Source of the DNA: Streptomyces paradoxus
Lineage (GTDB): Bacteria; Actinomycetota; Actinomycetes; Streptomycetales; Streptomycetaceae
Assembly (NCBI RefSeq): GCF_014202475.1
Contig: NZ_JACHGV010000002.1
Span: 579,004-643,003, forward strand
Length of the DNA stretch: 64,000 nt
Reading direction: 5' to 3'
In this document: piece after piece, positions 7,110-16,534 of the stretch
Position numbering within the stretch: position 1 is the stretch's first letter
Layout of the letters: each line of letters opens with the position of its first letter
Made by a program: the position numbers and the translations under genes
Notes under the pieces: model-generated
Database searches by the model: none
The model's input: the letters and a program-made list of their open reading frames with translations, nothing else
What the model was told of the DNA's origin: nothing

Positions 7110-9529
7110 CGCTCCAGTGTCTCCCCGCGCAGCGCCGCCCGGGCCGGCAGGGTGACCGCGGCCAGGCCGAGGACGAGGATCGCGGCGGCGAACGAGCCGT
7201 ACACGAGCGGGGGTATGTACGGCCCCCGGCCCGTCAGGCCCCTCATCATCGGCACCAGCGTGGCCAGGGCGATCGCCGTTCCCAGCGCGATGCCCGCGAC
7301 GGCGACCAGGAGCGCTTCCCAGCGGACCATGCGCAGCACCTGGCGGCGGGTGGAACCGAGCAGGCGGAGCGTGCCGAGTTCGCCGCGGCGGTCCAGGACC
7401 GTCATCACCAGGGTGTTGACGGCGGCGACGGCCGCGAAGCCGCCGAGGACGGCCGCCATGATCGTGTTGGCCCAGGCGTTGAGCTCGCGGTCGAGGGACT
7501 GGGCCGCGGTGTGGTCGGCGCGGTCCAGGACCCGGCCGAGCGGGGCGAGCGCCTTCGCCGTGCCGCCCTTGACCCACAGTTCGGTGTCGAAGGCCGAACT
7601 GACGTGGCGGGCCAGGTCGGTCCGGCCGAGGGTGACCTCGGACAGGCCCAGGCCGCGGCCGTACGTCGCCACCACCAGCGGGGTGGCCCTGGTGCCGTCG
7701 GGCAGGTGGATGCGGACGCGCTCGCCGACCCGGGCGTTCGCGTTCTCGGCGACGGACGCGTCGAGGGCGATCTCCCCCGGCTTCAGCGACAGCCGTCCCT
7801 TCTCGACGTCCAGGTCCTGTACGGCGGCCAGGTCGCGCGCCGATCCCGTGACGCCCTGCGCGGAGACCGGGGTCAGGACGCCCGAGGCACGGACGAGGAC
7901 GGACGTCTTCAGCAGGCCGACGGCCGCGGCGACTCCCGGGGTGTGCCCGGCCCGTCGCACGGAGTCCGGGGGCAGGGCGCCCCCGTCGGCCGTGACGATG
8001 TGGTCGGCGACGATGCCCGCCCGCTGCTGCTCCGCGGTGACCCGCTCCTCGCTGGTGTGCAGGAAGACCAGGACGGAGGAGAACGCCATGGCCAGCACGA
8101 TCGGGGTGATCGCGGAGGCCAGACGCCGGGCGTTGGTGCGGGAGTTGGCGGCGGCCAGGGCGGCGGGGGCTCCCGCACCCCGCAGCGGGAGTCCGAACAG
8201 GGACGCGCAGGCTCGGGCGATCAGCGGGCCCAGCAGGGCGACGGCCAGCATGAACAGCATGACGACGCCGAGGGCGGCGTTGGCCGCGTCCTCGCCCGAC
8301 TCCGAGGCGGCCAGGCCCGCGCACACGAAGCCGCCGGCCGCCGCCGCCACGCCGAGCGGTGTGCGGATCCAGCCCGGGCGCAGCCGCTCCACGGACGCCT
8401 CGCTCAGTGCCTGGCCCGGCTTGATGCGGGAACTGCGGTGCGCGGCGGTGTATCCGGCGAGCAGGGCGGTGACCAGGACGGCCCCGGTCGTGACGGTGAG
8501 GGGGATCCAGGAGACGGCGAGCTGGACGGGTTCCGGGACGGCGCCCTTGTCCTTCAGCTGCCCGAACCACCAGGCGGCCAGGGCGATTCCGGGCAGGCAG
8601 CCGAGCGCGCCCGCGACCGGCGCGACGAGCAGCGCCTCGGTGGCGATGGTGCGGCGGATCTGGCGCGGGGTGGTGCCGACGGCGCGCAGCAGGGCGAACT
8701 CGCGGGCCCGGCGGCCGACCGCGAGGGCGACGGTGCCGGCGGCGGTGAAGACGGCGACCATGGTGGCGACGCCGCCGAAGGAGCCGCCGATTCCGATGAG
8801 GACCTCGCGGGCTTCGGCGAGGGCCGGGTTCTCCACGGTGCCCCGCTCGTCGCCGGTGTGGATCTCGGCCCGGCCGCCCAGGGCGCGGGTGAGGCGGGCG
8901 TCGAGGGCCGCGGCACCGACTCCGGGGTCGGGAAGGACGGCGATGGCGTCGACGCGGTGGGGATGGCCGGAGACCCGGACGGCTTCGGCGTCGCTGAACC
9001 AGACCGTGTCCCGGGCGGCTGCGGTGCCGGCGACGCGGTAGGTGCGGGGGCCGTCCGGGAGGGTGAGGGTGACGGTGTCACCGGCCGGGGCGTGCCGGTC
9101 GTGGGCGACGACGACCTCGCCGGGGCCGGGGGCGCGGCCGGTGGTGAGGCGTTCACCGGTGAAGGCGGTGGAGCCCCAGCCGTGGGCGGTGAGCCTGCCC
9201 CCGGGCGTGAGTACCGGGAAGGTGACGTCGGGGATCGCCGCGCGCACTCCGGGGACGGCGGCGGCCTTCGCGACCAGGGAGTCGTCGAGGCGGGCCCGGT
9301 CGGGCACCGCGTCGCTCTCGTCCGGCTTTCCGGCCCGCTGCTCGGCGGCGGCCACGGCGGGGACACGCGCGTAGCGCTCGGGTGGGACCGTGGCGCGCAC
9401 GCCCGTCTCCAGCAGGATGCCGCAGGCCGACACGATCGTGGCGGCCAGCACGAGGGCGACGAAGGTGCCCACGAACGCCGCGGGACGGAACCGGAGGGCC
9501 GCCCGGGCGAGGCCGTTGGGGGCGAGCAT
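7106..9529 (-). CDS. ABC transporter permease, FtsX/MacB-like, two FtsX domains
   Basis: An 807-residue membrane protein with two FtsX repeats. Each has the layout of one helix, a large outer domain, then three helices. The N-terminal helix lies near residues 18-40, with three helices around 250-380. A second outer domain follows, and the final FtsX block sits near 680-800 with the typical LLRAVGTTPRQIRRT / LRLLGSTRRQVLRM cytoplasmic coupling motifs. This is the mechanotransmission class that drives export or extracytoplasmic processes rather than uptake. The ATG overlaps the stop of the ATPase gene (TGATG), giving a two-gene unit with it. The cargo is unknown; no regulator gene lies beside it. 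Confidence 0.9.
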   Translation of the reverse strand: MLAPNGLARAALRFRPAAFVGTFVALVLAATIVSACGILLETGVRATVPPERYARVPAVAAAEQRAGKPDESDAVPDRARLDDSLVAKAAAVPGVRAAIPDVTFPVLTPGGRLTAHGWGSTAFTGERLTTGRAPGPGEVVVAHDRHAPAGDTVTLTLPDGPRTYRVAGTAAARDTVWFSDAEAVRVSGHPHRVDAIAVLPDPGVGAAALDARLTRALGGRAEIHTGDERGTVENPALAEAREVLIGIGGSFGGVATMVAVFTAAGTVALAVGRRAREFALLRAVGTTPRQIRRTIATEALLVAPVAGALGCLPGIALAAWWFGQLKDKGAVPEPVQLAVSWIPLTVTTGAVLVTALLAGYTAAHRSSRIKPGQALSEASVERLRPGWIRTPLGVAAAAGGFVCAGLAASESGEDAANAALGVVMLFMLAVALLGPLIARACASLFGLPLRGAGAPAALAAANSRTNARRLASAITPIVLAMAFSSVLVFLHTSEERVTAEQQRAGIVADHIVTADGGALPPDSVRRAGHTPGVAAAVGLLKTSVLVRASGVLTPVSAQGVTGSARDLAAVQDLDVEKGRLSLKPGEIALDASVAENANARVGERVRIHLPDGTRATPLVVATYGRGLGLSEVTLGRTDLARHVSSAFDTELWVKGGTAKALAPLGRVLDRADHTAAQSLDRELNAWANTIMAAVLGGFAAVAAVNTLVMTVLDRRGELGTLRLLGSTRRQVLRMVRWEALLVAVAGIALGTAIALATLVPMMRGLTGRGPYIPPLVYGSFAAAILVLGLAAVTLPARAALRGETLER

Positions 9530-10317
9530 CAGGCGGCCGCCCCGGTGTGGGCGCGCGGGACGGCCAGGGACGTCATCCGGGCGGCGATGCGGTCGGCGTG
9601 GGCGCGGCCCGGGTCGTGACCGGTGGCGGCGCCGCGGTCCAGGTGGTCGACGATCTCGCCGTCCGACAGGAACAGGACGCGGTCGGCCCAGGCCGCGGCG
9701 GCCGGGTCGTGGGTGACCATGACGACCGTGGCGCCGTGGGTGTCGACGGCCCCGCGCAGGAGGGTGAGGATCTCCGTGGCGGTGGTGGTGTCCAGGGCGC
9801 CCGTCGGCTCGTCCGCGAAGACGACGTCGGGGCGTGTGACCAGGGCGCGGGCGATGGCCACCCGCTGCTGCTGGCCGCCGGAGAGCTGGCCCGGGCGGCG
9901 GCGGGCCTTGTCCCCGAGGCCGACCTGGTGCAGCACCTCGGCCGCGCGGCGGCGGTCGGGACGGTGCCCGGCCAGACGCATCGGGAGGACGACGTTCTGC
10001 TCGACCGTGAGCGAGGGCAGCAGGTTGAAGGCCTGGAAGACGAAACCGATGCGGGTGCGGCGCAGGGCCGTGAGCTTGTTCTCCTTCATCCCGGTGATCT
10101 CCGTGCCGCCCAGGCGGACCGTGCCCGCCGTGGGGCGGTCGAGGCCGGCCGCGCACTGGAGGAACGTGGACTTGCCGGACCCCGAAGGGCCCATCACCGC
10201 GGTGTAGCTGCCGTGCCGGAGAGAGAGGTCGACGCCGCGCAGGGCGTGCACGGCGGTGCGGCCGCGGCCGTAACGCTTGCGGATGCCGTGCAGTTCCACG
10301 GCCCAGTCGCCTGACAT
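9529..10317 (-). CDS. ABC transporter ATPase, MacB/LolD type
   Basis: A 262-residue ATP-binding subunit and partner of the FtsX-type permease just downstream. The Walker A motif GPSGSGKST is near residue 42, the Q-loop is in FVFQAFNLLPSLT, the signature is LSGGQQQRV, Walker B is VVFADEPTGALD and the H-loop His is in VTHDP. The sequence TGMKENKLTALRRTRIGFVFQ is characteristic of MacB/LolD-class ATPases. The start ATG has an AAGGAC site about 8 bases upstream. It is the first gene of the three-gene operon ATPase, permease, HD protein. Confidence 0.93.
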   Translation of the reverse strand: MSGDWAVELHGIRKRYGRGRTAVHALRGVDLSLRHGSYTAVMGPSGSGKSTFLQCAAGLDRPTAGTVRLGGTEITGMKENKLTALRRTRIGFVFQAFNLLPSLTVEQNVVLPMRLAGHRPDRRRAAEVLHQVGLGDKARRRPGQLSGGQQQRVAIARALVTRPDVVFADEPTGALDTTTATEILTLLRGAVDTHGATVVMVTHDPAAAAWADRVLFLSDGEIVDHLDRGAATGHDPGRAHADRIAARMTSLAVPRAHTGAAA

Positions 10318-10437
10318 GTGTGTCCTTCCGGATCCGAGTCGTCCGCACCGGTGCGCCGGTGTGTCTCGAACGTACGGAACCGGAGGGTGGCCGGACCATG
10401 AGGAGGACCGCCCGGCCGGCCTGGGGAAAACCCCACC

Positions 10438-11616
10438 TCAGCGGGGAGCGGCGGCCGTCGGTCCCTCGCGGCAGATCAGCAGCAGGGCCCGGTCGTCGTT
10501 GACGTCCTTGGCGACCGCCTCGATGAGATGCCAGGCGGCACCGTGGAAGCCGCCGGCCACGTAGCGGTCGGCCTCGCCGGTGAGGCGGTCGATGCCCTCG
10601 ACGATGTCGCGGTCGGCGGTCTCCACCAGGCCGTCCGTGAACAGCATCAGCACGTCGCCCGGCCGCATCGAACCCTTCACCGGGTCGAACTGGGCGCCGT
10701 CGTACACCCCGAGGAGCGGGCCCTCGGCCGCCTTCTCCTCCCAGCGGCCGGTGCCGGCGCTGAGCTGGAGGCCCGGCGGGTGGCCGGCGGAGTAGAGCTC
10801 GTAGTCGCCGGAGTCCAGGTCGAGGACCAGGTGGATGGAGGTCGCGAAGCCCTCGTCCCAGTCCTGGCGCAGGAGGTAGCCGTTGGCGGCCGGGAGGAAG
10901 GCGTGCGGCGGGAGGGAGCCGAGCAGGCCGCCGAACGCGCCGGACAGCAGCAGGGCGCGGGAGCCCGCGTCCATGCCCTTGCCGGAGACGTCGGTGAGGA
11001 CGACTTCGAGCGTGCGGCCGCCGTTGGTACGGGCCGCCACCACGAAGTCGCCCGAGAACGACTGGCCGCCCGCCGGGCGCAGGGCCATCTCCCGGTGCCA
11101 GCCGCCCGGCAGGTCGGGCAGCTTGCTCTGCACCCGGATGCGTTCACGCAGGTCGAAGAGCATGGTGCCGCCGCGCCGCCAGGGCACACCGACCCGGCTG
11201 CGGAACTGGGCGAGGAGCAGCCCGAAGAAGCCGCAGGCCGCGACCACGAGGACGACGCCCGGGGTGACCCGCGACGGGCCCTCCGTGTACGGGCCTAGTT
11301 GTACCGACTCCACGATCAGCGCGGTGGCCGCGGCCGCGTACAGGCCGAGCAGGCTCGCCGGGCGCAGCAGCAGTCCGCCCACGACGACGGGCAGGACCAG
11401 GGCGGCCGGTGAGAACCACACCGAGTTCGCCAGGGTGGCCGCCGCGATCACGGGAACCATCAGGAGCAGGCCGGCCAGGGCGATCCAGTCCGAGCCGTTG
11501 CCGCGGAAGTAGTCCACGGCCGCTCGGCGCACGCCGACGCGGACCCGGTGCCACTGCTTCTTCAACCGGGCCGTGAACGTCTCGGCTTCCGCGCGCCGCT
11601 CTCGTCCTGATGCCAT
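10438..11616 (-). CDS. Membrane-bound PP2C-type Ser phosphatase (SpoIIE/RsbU family)
   Basis: A 392-residue protein with an N-terminal block of about four membrane helices (45-135) and a cytoplasmic SpoIIE-like phosphatase domain (about 155-385). Metal-binding motifs are visible: SGDFVV, DVSGKGMDA, LFTDGLVE and the closing NDDRALLLI. In actinomycetes such phosphatases dephosphorylate anti-anti-sigma factors and so control stress sigma factors. No sigma or anti-sigma gene is adjacent, so the partner is unknown. The membrane part has no recognisable ligand-binding domain. It is divergent from the Eis-like gene with about 160 bases between the starts. Confidence 0.9.
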   Translation of the reverse strand: MASGRERRAEAETFTARLKKQWHRVRVGVRRAAVDYFRGNGSDWIALAGLLLMVPVIAAATLANSVWFSPAALVLPVVVGGLLLRPASLLGLYAAAATALIVESVQLGPYTEGPSRVTPGVVLVVAACGFFGLLLAQFRSRVGVPWRRGGTMLFDLRERIRVQSKLPDLPGGWHREMALRPAGGQSFSGDFVVAARTNGGRTLEVVLTDVSGKGMDAGSRALLLSGAFGGLLGSLPPHAFLPAANGYLLRQDWDEGFATSIHLVLDLDSGDYELYSAGHPPGLQLSAGTGRWEEKAAEGPLLGVYDGAQFDPVKGSMRPGDVLMLFTDGLVETADRDIVEGIDRLTGEADRYVAGGFHGAAWHLIEAVAKDVNDDRALLLICREGPTAAAPR

Positions 11617-11778
11617 TAGTTCGGGACCCTATCCATCGGACCAGCCTCTTGGCACGGGAGGTCCTACTTGTCCCCCGTCCGAGGGCCGACTTCACAGTGA
11701 ACTTCACAGCGCGCCGCTGTGCCGCCCCCCGGGGGAAATTGGCTCGCTGGTCCCGCATTGCCCTGGTAGGCATGGCTC

Positions 11779-13038
11779 ATGGCTACTGACGCGAACGGCC
11801 TTTCGCCCGGTCTGCGGGTCCTTCGGCGGGACGATTGGGACAAGTGGTACGACACCCTGATCCGGGGCTTCGGAGGGGTGCCGGAGTCCGCCGAGGAACG
11901 GGAGTTGTGGAACTCGCTGACCGAGGCCGACCGTTCACTCGCCGTCTGGGACGGGGACGAGTGCGTGGGGACGGCCGGGGCGTTCAGCTTCCGGCTCACG
12001 GTGCCCGGGGGCGCCTCGGTTCCGGCCGCTGGCGTCACCATGGTCAGCGTGGCCGCCACCCATCGCCGGCGCGGGGTGCTGACCTCGATGATGCGGCGGC
12101 AGCTGGACGACGTCCGGGCCTCGGGTGAGCCGCTGGCCGTGCTGACGGCTTCCGAACCGGCGATCTACGGCCGGTTCGGATACGGCGCCGCCACCTTCCA
12201 GTTGACCGCAGAGATCGACACGACCCGGGTGGGGCTCACGTCCCTGCCCGTGGGCACGGACGACGTGCGCGTGCGTTACGCCGTTCCCGCCGACGCGCTC
12301 GATGTCTGTGAGGCGGTGTACGCCCGGGTGGTCCCTTCGCGGCCCGGGATGCTGGCTCGGCAGCCAGGCTGGGAGCGGCTCGAGGTGCTCGATCCGGAGA
12401 GCGACCGGGGAGGAGCGTCTCCACTGCAGTGCGTCCTGGCCGAGCGGGACGGCGAGACGGTCGGGTACGCGCGATACCGCGTCAAACCGGACTGGGAGGC
12501 CGCCGGGCCCAACGGCTCGGTGATCCTGGAGAACTCGGCCGCGCTGGACCCAGCGGCGGACGCGGCGCTGTGGCGGTTCCTGTTCGGCATCGACCTGACG
12601 TCGTCGCTGGTGCTGCGGGGGCGGGGCCGACCGGTGGACGACGCGTGGCGGCACTGGGTGTCCGACATCCGGCGATGCCGGCCGCGCGTGCTGGATGCGC
12701 TGTACCTGCGGCCGGTGCATCTGGGGGCCGCGCTGGAGGCGCGGACGTATCAGGCGCCGGTGGACGTGGTGCTCGAAGTGGAGGACGCGTTCTGCCCCTG
12801 GAACTCCGGGCGTTGGCGGCTCAGCGGGGATGCGAAGGGGGCGTCCTGCGAGCGTACGGCGGATGCGGCCGATCTCGCGCTGTCCGTACGGGAGTTGGGA
12901 GCCGCGTACCTCGGGGGTGTGTCGCTGGCCTCGCTGGGGACGGCGGGGCGTGTCCGGGAGGTGCGGCGGGGGGCGCTGGCGGAGGCCTCACTGGGGTTCG
13001 GGACCGGCGTGGCCCCGTGGTTGCCGCACGGCTTCTGA
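11779..13038 (+). CDS. Eis-like GNAT N-acetyltransferase
   Basis: A 419-residue protein of the Eis family (two GNAT-like domains plus a sterol-carrier-like C-terminal domain). The acetyl-CoA loop VAATHRRRGVLTSMMRRQL and the following TASEPAIYGRFGYGAAT are diagnostic. In mycobacterial Eis the free carboxylate of the C-terminal Phe acts in catalysis, and this protein also ends in Phe (PWLPHGF). Family members acetylate aminoglycosides at several amines, or protein lysines; the natural substrate here is unknown. GGTAGG lies 8 bases before the ATG. It is convergent with the glycosylase gene, with only 13 bases between stops. Confidence 0.88.
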   Translation: MATDANGLSPGLRVLRRDDWDKWYDTLIRGFGGVPESAEERELWNSLTEADRSLAVWDGDECVGTAGAFSFRLTVPGGASVPAAGVTMVSVAATHRRRGVLTSMMRRQLDDVRASGEPLAVLTASEPAIYGRFGYGAATFQLTAEIDTTRVGLTSLPVGTDDVRVRYAVPADALDVCEAVYARVVPSRPGMLARQPGWERLEVLDPESDRGGASPLQCVLAERDGETVGYARYRVKPDWEAAGPNGSVILENSAALDPAADAALWRFLFGIDLTSSLVLRGRGRPVDDAWRHWVSDIRRCRPRVLDALYLRPVHLGAALEARTYQAPVDVVLEVEDAFCPWNSGRWRLSGDAKGASCERTADAADLALSVRELGAAYLGGVSLASLGTAGRVREVRRGALAEASLGFGTGVAPWLPHGF

Positions 13039-13051
13039 GGTCGGGGGTTCC

Positions 13052-13861
13052 TCAGGGGCGCTGGCAGGTCGGGCACCAGAAGAGGTTGCGGGCGGCGAGG
13101 TCGGCGGTGCGGATCTCGCCGCCGCAGATGTGGCAGGGCAGGTTGGCCCTGCGGTAGACGTACACCTCGCCGCCGTGGTCGTCCACGCGGGGCGGGCGGC
13201 CCATCGCCTCCGGGGTGTGCTCCGGGCGGACGGTGTCGATGCGGTTGTTGCGGACGCCCTCGCGCATGAGGCCGACGAGGTCGGTCCAGATCGCGTGCCA
13301 CTCGGTGGGGGTGATGTCCTTGCCGGCGCGGTACGGGTCGACGCGGTGCCGGAAGAGGACCTCCGCGCGGTAGACGTTCCCCACGCCGGCGATGACCTTC
13401 TGGTCCATGAGGAGGGCGGCGATCGTCGTACGGCTGCGGGTGATGCGGCGGTACGCGGTGTCCGGGTCGGCGTCGTCGCGGAGCGGGTCCGGGCCCAGGC
13501 GGTCGTGTATCGCCTGCTTGTCCGGGGGCGTGATGAGGGCGCAGGTGGTGGGGCCCCGGAGGTCCACGTAGGTGGTGTCGTCCGCCAGGCGGAGGCGCAC
13601 GGTGTCGGTGGGGGGCGGTTCGGGGGCCGGGCCGAAGGTGACCTTGCCGAAGAGGCCGAGGTGGATGTGGATCCAGTCGGTGTCGCGGAAGCCGAGGAAG
13701 AGGTGTTTGCCGTGGGCTTCCGTGTGGGTGAGTTCCGTGCCGGTGAGGAGGGTGGCGGCGGGGGTGAACTTGCCCTGGGGGCTGGTGGTACGGGGCTTGG
13801 TGCCGAGGAAGGCGGTGGCGTAGTCCTGGGCCAGGCGGTGGATGGTGTGGCCTTCCGGCAC
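13052..13861 (-). CDS. Fpg/Nei-family DNA glycosylase (endonuclease VIII-like)
   Basis: A 269-residue base-excision repair enzyme that removes oxidised bases and nicks the resulting abasic site. After removal of the initiator the protein starts PEGHT, giving the catalytic Pro and Glu of the family. A conserved Lys lies in HGKHLFL. The helix-two-turns-helix contains AGVGNVYRAEVLF, and the C-terminal zinc finger has four Cys (CHICG...CPTCQ). The PEGH start and lack of the Fpg PELPEV motif place it with the actinomycete Nei2-like group. The GTG start at 13861 is chosen because the catalytic Pro must be residue 2. It appears monocistronic. Confidence 0.93.
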   Translation of the reverse strand: MPEGHTIHRLAQDYATAFLGTKPRTTSPQGKFTPAATLLTGTELTHTEAHGKHLFLGFRDTDWIHIHLGLFGKVTFGPAPEPPPTDTVRLRLADDTTYVDLRGPTTCALITPPDKQAIHDRLGPDPLRDDADPDTAYRRITRSRTTIAALLMDQKVIAGVGNVYRAEVLFRHRVDPYRAGKDITPTEWHAIWTDLVGLMREGVRNNRIDTVRPEHTPEAMGRPPRVDDHGGEVYVYRRANLPCHICGGEIRTADLAARNLFWCPTCQRP

Positions 13862-14007
13862 GGGGTCTCCCTGTGATCGTTGCGGTTGCCCTCCGGGCCG
13901 CCGCCCGGTCGAAGCGCCTGGTGGCTCCGCCCCGGGCGGACCTCGCCCACCCGCCTGCCCGACACGGTTGGCCGAGAGGCCAGATCGAAACGCCGCGGGG
14001 CTCCGGC

Positions 14008-14049
14008 GGGGACTTCGTCCCCTGCTAGCCCTCTCGGGGGCTCCGCCCC
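14008..14049. repeat. Two small triloop hairpins in the glycosylase-rpiB gap
   Basis: The 325-base gap (13862-14186) holds no gene. It contains GGGGAC-TTC-GTCCCC (14008-14022) and GGGGC-TCC-GCCCC (14037-14049), and a related GGCTCCGCC near 13922. Such GC triloop hairpins are common between Streptomyces genes. Here they could attenuate read-through of rpiB or simply be repeat elements. Confidence 0.5.
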
Positions 14050-14186
14050 TGGGCACCCCCGCGGAAAGCCGGCCCCGCCCTCAGCAGGGCTCCGGCCTTG
14101 CCGGGACTGAACTCCCGCCCCCACCCGATCGCAAAACCCGGGCACCGGTGACACCGGGCCCGGGAGGTCGCGGACTCAGGGTCGGG

Positions 14187-14672
14187 CTACTGCTGCGGGT
14201 GGTGCGGGGGAATCGGGGGCAGGTCGCCGGTCGTCTCGTAGGCGGACAGCATGTCGATCCGGCGGATGTGACGTTCGTCACCGGAGAACGGCGTTCCGAG
14301 GAACGTCTCCACGAACTTCGTCGCCTCGTCCTGCGAGTGCATGCGCGCGCCCACCGCGACGACGTTCGCGTTGTTGTGCTGACGGCCCAGGGACGCCGTC
14401 TCCTCGCTCCAGGCGAGGGCCGCACGGACGCCCTTGACCTTGTTCGCGGCGATCTGCTCGCCGTTGCCCGAGCCGCCGATGACGACGCCGAGGGCGTCGG
14501 GGTCCGCGGCCGTGCGCTCCGCCGCGCGGAGACAGAAGGGCGGGTAGTCGTCCTGGGCGTCGTAGATGTGCGGGCCGCAGTCGACGGGGTCGTGACCCGC
14601 CTCCTTCAGCCACTCGACGAGGTGGTTCTTGAGTTCGTAGCCCGCATGGTCCGAGCCGAGGTACACGCGCAT
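14187..14672 (-). CDS. rpiB: Ribose-5-phosphate isomerase B
   Basis: A 161-residue enzyme that interconverts ribose-5-phosphate and ribulose-5-phosphate in the pentose phosphate pathway. It begins MRVYLGSDHAGYELK with the substrate-binding SDHAG. The anion-hole motif IGGSGNGEQ contains Glu72, equivalent to the catalytic Glu75 of the mycobacterial enzyme, which replaces the Cys of the E. coli type. HNNANVVAVGAR follows as expected. The C-terminus ends in a short His/Pro-rich tail, also usual in actinomycetes. It is monocistronic; the ATG start has no competing upstream codon. Confidence 0.96.
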   Translation of the reverse strand: MRVYLGSDHAGYELKNHLVEWLKEAGHDPVDCGPHIYDAQDDYPPFCLRAAERTAADPDALGVVIGGSGNGEQIAANKVKGVRAALAWSEETASLGRQHNNANVVAVGARMHSQDEATKFVETFLGTPFSGDERHIRRIDMLSAYETTGDLPPIPPHHPQQ

Positions 14673-14951
14673 GGGACGAGTGTGACACGGGTGTTTCGGG
14701 GAAGGCGCGCGGGGTGGCGCTCATGAAAACCCTGGGCGAATGTGAGCCGCATTACGGAAGCTCAGGAAAACCTCAAGTAACAATCTGGATTCAGAGGTTC
14801 TCCTAGCCGTTCGCCTCCGATTCACTGGACCGGCTCGTACACCGCTCGTACGAGTCCCCCGTACACCGGCGTGCCGCGAAACACCCCGTTCGTGCGGCTC
14901 GCACGGTTCCGTGCGGAAGTACAGCTCCCCGGCGCAAAGGAAATCCGTTCC

Positions 14952-16442
14952 ATGACCTCGCAGCCGACTCTGAACAAGACCGGAAACGACCCCGGAGGCC
15001 CCGGAGAACCCGGAGCCGAGGGCTCCGGGCTGCAGGCCGGGCTCAAGAACCGGCATCTTTCGATGATCGCCATCGGCGGTGTCATCGGCGCTGGGCTCTT
15101 CGTGGGCTCCAGCTCCGGTATCGCCACCGCCGGGCCCGGCATCCTCCTGTCGTACGCACTCGTCGGCACGCTCGTGGTGCTGGTGATGCGGATGCTCGGT
15201 GAGATGTCGGCCGCCAACCCGACCTCGGGTTCCTTCTCCGCCCACGCCGACCGGGCCCTCGGGTCCTGGGCCGGTTTCTCCATCGGCTGGCTGTACTGGT
15301 TCTTCTGGGTCGTCGTGCTGGCCGTCGAGGCGACCGCCGGCGCCGTGATCCTGGAAGGGTGGATCCCGGCCGTGCCCCAGTGGGGCTGGGCTCTGATCGT
15401 GATGGTGGTGCTGACCGCCACCAACCTGGTCTCCGTCGGCTCCTACGGCGAGTTCGAGTTCTGGTTCGCGGGCATCAAGGTCGTCGCCATCGCCGCGTTC
15501 ATCGTCATCGGCGGACTCGCCGTGTTCGGGCTGCTGCCCGGTGTGGACAGTGAGCAGGCCGGGCTGAGCAACCTCACCGAGCACGGCGGCTTCCTGCCCA
15601 ACGGGGCCGGCGCCATCCTCACCGGTGTGCTGCTCGTCGTCTTCTCCTTCATGGGCAGTGAGATCGCCACCCTGGCCGCCGGTGAGTCCGAGAACCCGCA
15701 GCAGGCCGTCACCAAGGCCACCAACAGCATCATCTGGCGTGTCGCCGTCTTCTACCTCGGCTCGATCGCCGTCGTCGTGTCCCTGCTTCCGTGGGACAGC
15801 AAGGCCATCAGCAAGGACGGCTCCTACGTCGCCGCGCTCGACTCCCTCGGCATCGCGCACGCCGGTCAGATCATGAACTTCATCGTGCTGACCTCGGTGC
15901 TGTCGTGTCTGAACTCGGGTCTCTACACCGCCTCTCGCATGGCCTTCTCCCTCGGCCAGCGCGGTGACGCGCCGAAGGCCTTCGCCCGCACGACGTCCAA
16001 CGGCGTGCCGCGCACGGCGATCCTCGCCTCCGTCGCCTTCGGCTTCGTCGCGGTGTTCTTCAACTACAAGTTCCCGGACTCCGTCTTCCTGTTCCTGGTG
16101 AACTCCAGTGGCGCGGTCGCCCTGTTCGTGTGGCTGGTGATCTGCTTCTCCCAGCTGCGCATGCGGAAGATCATCAAGGCCGAGGCGCCCGAGAAGCTCG
16201 TGGTGAAGATGTGGCTGTACCCGTACCTGACCTGGGCGACTGCCGGACTGATCGTGTTCATCCTCGGCTACATGCTCACCGACACCGAGCACGACGGGCG
16301 CCAGACCATCCTGCTGTCGCTGCTCGTCGCCGCCGTGGTGCTCGTCATCGCCTTCGTGAAGAAGGGGGTGCGCGGGGGACGGCCGGCCGCCGATGCCCCG
16401 CAGGCTCAGGGCGAGGAGCGCAGCGAGGTGTCGGCCGGCTGA
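14952..16442 (+). CDS. Amino-acid permease, AAT/APC family (GABA-permease-like)
   Basis: A 496-residue secondary transporter with 12 predicted helices. After a roughly 35-residue hydrophilic leader it has HLSMIAIGGVIGAGLFVGSSSGIATAGP, the substrate- and sodium/proton-binding first helix of the APC superfamily. The EMSAANPTSGSFSAHADRALG loop, typical of the amino-acid transporter (AAT) group, follows. The substrate cannot be read; GABA, aromatic or branched amino acids are possible. ATG at 14952 is preceded by AAAGGAAA. A shorter paralogue lies at 26943-28328. It is monocistronic and ends at a shared terminator with the kinase gene. Confidence 0.92.
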   Translation: MTSQPTLNKTGNDPGGPGEPGAEGSGLQAGLKNRHLSMIAIGGVIGAGLFVGSSSGIATAGPGILLSYALVGTLVVLVMRMLGEMSAANPTSGSFSAHADRALGSWAGFSIGWLYWFFWVVVLAVEATAGAVILEGWIPAVPQWGWALIVMVVLTATNLVSVGSYGEFEFWFAGIKVVAIAAFIVIGGLAVFGLLPGVDSEQAGLSNLTEHGGFLPNGAGAILTGVLLVVFSFMGSEIATLAAGESENPQQAVTKATNSIIWRVAVFYLGSIAVVVSLLPWDSKAISKDGSYVAALDSLGIAHAGQIMNFIVLTSVLSCLNSGLYTASRMAFSLGQRGDAPKAFARTTSNGVPRTAILASVAFGFVAVFFNYKFPDSVFLFLVNSSGAVALFVWLVICFSQLRMRKIIKAEAPEKLVVKMWLYPYLTWATAGLIVFILGYMLTDTEHDGRQTILLSLLVAAVVLVIAFVKKGVRGGRPAADAPQAQGEERSEVSAG

Positions 16443-16472
16443 TCCTCCGGCCGCCGCCTCTCCGTTCGCGGT

Positions 16473-16518
16473 GAAAGGGGCCTGTGGTGCGTGCTGTCGC
16501 GCGCCGCAGGCCCCTTTC
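16473..16518. terminator. Bidirectional terminator between permease and kinase genes
   Basis: A 12-bp stem (16473-16484 with 16507-16518; GAAAGGGGCCTG / CAGGCCCCTTTC) with a 22-base loop, centred between two convergent genes. The A/T ends give a short T run on either strand. Confidence 0.8.
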
Positions 16519-16534
16519 GTCTGCCCACGGCCGT

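Noticed and set aside
6756..9619. Very long plus-strand frames antisense to the FtsX permease
   Set aside because: Low-complexity Gly/Arg/Ala-rich translations typical of frames opposite high-GC genes; the permease on the minus strand is clearly real.
13862..14186. Possible small gene between the glycosylase and rpiB
   Set aside because: No frame with normal codon bias and a ribosome site; only short hairpins are seen.
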